IMG/VR virus record: IMGVR_UViG_3300031227_000130
Span: 1 to 41,204 of that record
DNA from: a virus
DNA: 41,204 bases
Reading direction: 5' to 3' (one strand)
Shown here: in pieces, positions 38,863-41,204 of the stretch
How the letters are laid out: each line of letters begins with the position of its first letter
Position numbering within the stretch: position 1 is the stretch's first letter
Made by a program: the position numbers and the translations under genes
Notes under the pieces: generated by a model
What the model was told of the DNA's origin: nothing
What the model saw: the letters and a program-made list of their open reading frames with translations, nothing else
The model's database searches: none

Positions 38863-40371
38863 CTAGATAATGATGGCAGACGGCCCTCGGTCGAACAGGG
38901 CCAGCACCACAGCGTCGGCGCAGTCAGGGCTACGCATGATTCGCGTCTTGATGTCCTCTTTTTTCTCAATCGAAACTCCACTGGTAGACATCTTCCAGCG
39001 TGTGGCCCTGAGATCGTTCAGCAACTCCCGGTCGTCTGGCAGTGCCAACTTGCGAGTAGCCGACGGGCTCAAAGCCTCGCGGAGCCGCCAGTAGCCTTCG
39101 GCCCGCACGTTTGTAAACTTGAGCCGCCCGCTTTTGTCGGTCTGTCTCGAGCCCTCAGCGACGTTGACCCCGTAGGCTGACAGCTTGGCCCCCAGCGCCA
39201 GATCGTAGACAGAGGCGCCAATCCCGATCACGTCAATATTCGTCGGTGTCCCTGCAGGAGCGGCCGCCAGGATCAGCGTCAGAACACTTTGGCCGTTCGG
39301 CGTGGCCCGCCCTGGAATCTTGATCAGCGGCCCTATGATGTCCCCGTCCGGCCCGCTGTACCTCTGCGCGATTACGGTCTGGTCATCCCCGCCCCTGGCC
39401 ACGTCCACCCCCAGCGTTGTCGGGTACCCCTGAATGGCCATCTTCCGCCCTCGCTCAATCGCTGCGGTGATCCACGCGGTGGGCACGATCTGGTACGCAT
39501 CATCAGTCAGCCCGGCTTGCCAATCGCCCTCCGCGAGCTGTGACCGATAGGGCTCCGGCAGTGATTGCAGTCTCCCCGGATAATCGGGATCTGCCTCGAC
39601 TAGCTGGGGATTATCCTCCAACTCCGCCGGTATGAACGTGCGGGAGGTCGGCCGCAGCAGCTTCCCCTCGTGTTGAAACGGCTCCCCGTCAGGCCAGGCC
39701 CGATCGCGCCGCTCGCTCGGAAACTGGACATACCACCTCAGCTCCCCATGCTGGGCCGGCCCGATTCGGTCCCCCTCTCCGCACACCGCATTGTAGCCGG
39801 GGTCGAGCCAGGCTGCCCAGCGCTCCATGACCCAATCATTGCCCTCGCCGCCGGGGTTGGTGCACCCAACCACTTGGACCCTCTGCCCCTTGATCGTGGT
39901 CCTGGCCCGGCTCAGCATATACATGTAGGCTGCCCTTGGGAATCCGGTCAGCTCATCAAACCCGATCAGGTCAAAGGCCGCGGACTGGTATCGATGGACG
40001 GTCGAGACTTGCTCCATATGCCCGAACCGGACCCGTCGCCCTGGCCAGCTCCAGTCATGCCGGGAGCCATTGTAGAATCGCCGCTCTCCGTAAAACTCGA
40101 ACGCTCGGAGGATCAGCGAGTCCTCTAGCTCCGGATACGTGCGCCGCAGGAGCAGCGAATACTTGTGTTCCTGGCGTGCCAGCCCGAGCAGCAGGTCGCT
40201 CTTGCCCCCGCCAGCCTGCCCCCCGTATAGCGTCTCAAATGCTTCGCTATAATAGGCCCTAGTCTGGGGGCCCCTCTGGGGAACCCACATCGGCCGCCCG
40301 TCCAGGAGTTTCGCTAGTTTCTGTTGCCAAGTCTCGGGCCATCTGGTATAGCCGTTTGGCCCGCTCATCAT
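38863..40371 (-). CDS. terL: Terminase large subunit
   Basis: 502 residues. Walker A GGQAGGGKS at about 50-58; Walker B FDLIGFDEL; coupling region GFPRAAYMYMLSR. C-terminal RNase-H-like nuclease has LGVDVARGGDDQTV and VIGIGASVYD. It powers packaging and cuts the concatemer. The start is the ATG at 40371, with GGAGG 8 bases upstream; an in-frame GTG at 40398 has a weaker site. It overlaps the small-subunit gene by 113 bases, unusually long. Confidence 0.9.
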   Translation of the reverse strand: MMSGPNGYTRWPETWQQKLAKLLDGRPMWVPQRGPQTRAYYSEAFETLYGGQAGGGKSDLLLGLARQEHKYSLLLRRTYPELEDSLILRAFEFYGERRFYNGSRHDWSWPGRRVRFGHMEQVSTVHRYQSAAFDLIGFDELTGFPRAAYMYMLSRARTTIKGQRVQVVGCTNPGGEGNDWVMERWAAWLDPGYNAVCGEGDRIGPAQHGELRWYVQFPSERRDRAWPDGEPFQHEGKLLRPTSRTFIPAELEDNPQLVEADPDYPGRLQSLPEPYRSQLAEGDWQAGLTDDAYQIVPTAWITAAIERGRKMAIQGYPTTLGVDVARGGDDQTVIAQRYSGPDGDIIGPLIKIPGRATPNGQSVLTLILAAAPAGTPTNIDVIGIGASVYDLALGAKLSAYGVNVAEGSRQTDKSGRLKFTNVRAEGYWRLREALSPSATRKLALPDDRELLNDLRATRWKMSTSGVSIEKKEDIKTRIMRSPDCADAVVLALFDRGPSAIII

Positions 40372-40834
40372 CTCCAACACCTCCGCCGCTGTACTCACTC
40401 TTGCCCTCCGGGTCTGTAGGCGCCACCTTCACCGGGGCATCAAGCCCCAGGAGTTTCGCCCTGCGCTCTCCAATGCGAATAGCCCGATCGATCGCGCCCA
40501 AGCTAGGGATAGGAGGAAGATCCCCCTCTTTACCACCGATGCCCAGCGCAAAGGGCCAGATAGCCTCTTCCATCCTGTCTAGCCGCAAGAGCTCCAGCTC
40601 TCGGAACTCCGCAGCCATTCCCTGAGTGAGCTTTTCTAGCTTGCCCAGCTCAGTCATTACATCGTTGCAAGCATAACGGTAACCGTAGCCCTTCGGCAGC
40701 GCCTCCACACCGAACCTCTCAATTGCGGCCGCAGCAATATCACGATAGGTCGCGCCAGAACGGCGCAGGCCCAGAACATAAAGACGCCGCTCGGTTGCCT
40801 TGATCATCTGAGGCCTAGTTGTGTGCTGAGCCAT
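40259..40834 (-). CDS. terS: Terminase small subunit
   Basis: 191 residues. The N-terminal winged-helix-like region (KATERRLYVLGLRRSGATYRDIAAA) should bind the packaging site; the middle has ELLRLDRMEEAIWP and AIDRAIRIGERRAKLLGL, a pattern common to terminase small subunits before an oligomerising C-terminus. ATGGAGG lies before the ATG. First full gene of the packaging operon. Confidence 0.8.
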   Translation of the reverse strand: MAQHTTRPQMIKATERRLYVLGLRRSGATYRDIAAAAIERFGVEALPKGYGYRYACNDVMTELGKLEKLTQGMAAEFRELELLRLDRMEEAIWPFALGIGGKEGDLPPIPSLGAIDRAIRIGERRAKLLGLDAPVKVAPTDPEGKSEYSGGGVGDDERAKRLYQMARDLATETSETPGRAADVGSPEGPPD

Positions 40835-40855
40835 GTAAGGCCTCCATCGTATGAG

Positions 40856-40954
40856 TCACAAAGCGACTGAGTCGGGATTCGGGATCAGATCCCCCGCCCT
40901 GACTCGAACCAGCTCCACGATGCGGTCCCGAATGCTTCCGCTTCCGTCACTCAT
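40856..40954 (-). pseudogene. ParB-like N-terminal fragment
   Basis: 32 residues: IRDRIVELVRVRAGDLIPNP followed by DSVAL and stop. The RVRAGDLIPNP segment is the hallmark first strand of phage ParB/Srx-like nuclease domains, which normally continue for 150 or more residues. The start has a good GGAGGAGG site. It appears to be a truncated remnant, or a tiny expressed relic upstream of the terminase genes. No continuation is visible in other frames before 40834. Confidence 0.5.
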
Positions 40955-41029
40955 GCCTTGGCCTCCTCCGCCTTGCTCGCATCGCTCATATTACCGAAAT
41001 CAGCGCCATCGATACCTGCGGGAAATTCC
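40955..41029. other. Short intergenic stretch before the terminal repeat
   Basis: Contains tiny open frames joined by ATGA overlaps (for example MALISVI, then a 12-codon frame ending at the ParB-like ATG), but no coding signature that I trust. It may hold part of the packaging site. Together with 1-223 it forms the single large noncoding region on the circular map. Confidence 0.4.
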
Positions 41030-41204
41030 TTCCTTCATGTCTTGCGCGTCATCCTTCCCCCTTGACACAAAGCAAACCCCTAGCGCGGCCGAAGGCCATG
41101 CTAGGGGAGTATGGGAATCGGGTCCCGAGGCGTGGGTTAAACCTCGGGACCCATCGAGCATGACGCGGCGAAACGCATCACCTACAGCTTACAGCATCCC
41201 ACCC
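41030..41204. repeat. Right copy of terminal direct repeat
   Basis: Repeats 1-175 with one mismatch (41157 A for G at 128). Contains the second copies of the two hairpins. See the left copy for interpretation. Confidence 0.9.

Noticed and set aside
40955-41029. Chain of ATGA-linked 5-12 codon frames upstream of the ParB-like relic
   Set aside because: Too short and compositionally uninformative; such overlaps arise easily by chance here.

Overview
The window is a complete or near-complete genome of a tailed double-stranded DNA phage with a siphovirus layout. Bases 1-175 recur at 41030-41204 with one mismatch, so the unique unit is about 41,029 bp and the map is circular or terminally redundant. 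Every gene I can support lies on the minus strand, and most neighbours overlap by 1-20 bases (ATGA, TGATG, TAATG junctions). Base composition is GC-rich. Pro/Thr runs of the PTATPTPT kind in the lipoprotein, together with the tail protein types, weakly suggest a Chloroflexota host; this is inference only. I see no integrase, DNA polymerase, helicase or recognisable endolysin.

Reading with transcription (right to left), the packaging and head module comes first: a 32-residue ParB-like fragment (40856-40954), small and large terminase, portal, MuF-like minor head protein, an HK97-gp10-like protein, and a prohead protease fused in frame to the HK97-type major capsid protein, with a strong internal ribosome site that should yield free capsid protein. 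Next comes an unusual accessory island (about 23.2-33.4 kb) inserted between capsid and head-tail connector genes: three related glycosyltransferase-type domains, a GT4-type domain, a methyltransferase-APS-kinase-like fusion, a zinc ribbon, two paralogous kinase-like/methyltransferase fusions, and two or three virion surface proteins including a 739-residue adhesin. The island looks like a system for building or decorating a glycan, perhaps on the virion itself. The tail module follows (22.6-11.2 kb): connector, completion protein, tail tube, tail assembly chaperone with a GGGAAAC -1 frameshift, a 1708-residue tape measure, distal tail protein, a ReqiPepy6-Gp37-like tail protein with four 59-residue repeats, a lipoprotein and a holin-like protein. 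A rho-independent terminator (11151-11176) closes this block.

The early and regulatory region (11.1-0.2 kb) has three sigma70-type promoters with exact 17-bp spacing. Two of them share an operator-like motif and flank a cluster with an XRE-type regulator. The third drives a structured 5' leader with alternative pairings. This region carries RecT, small helical and zinc-ribbon proteins, a pair of PD-(D/E)xK-like nucleases, a RAMP-like protein, a replication initiator whose gene contains nine 11-bp iteron-like units, a PAPS-reductase-family protein, and several one- or two-span membrane peptides.

Most notable structures: the kinase-like/methyltransferase island; the 11-bp iteron array; a pentanucleotide GCTNN array enclosing a tRNA acceptor/T-arm-like minihelix (3461-3596); and the pseudoknot-capable leader at 4707-4836. 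All family assignments were made by eye, without database searches.
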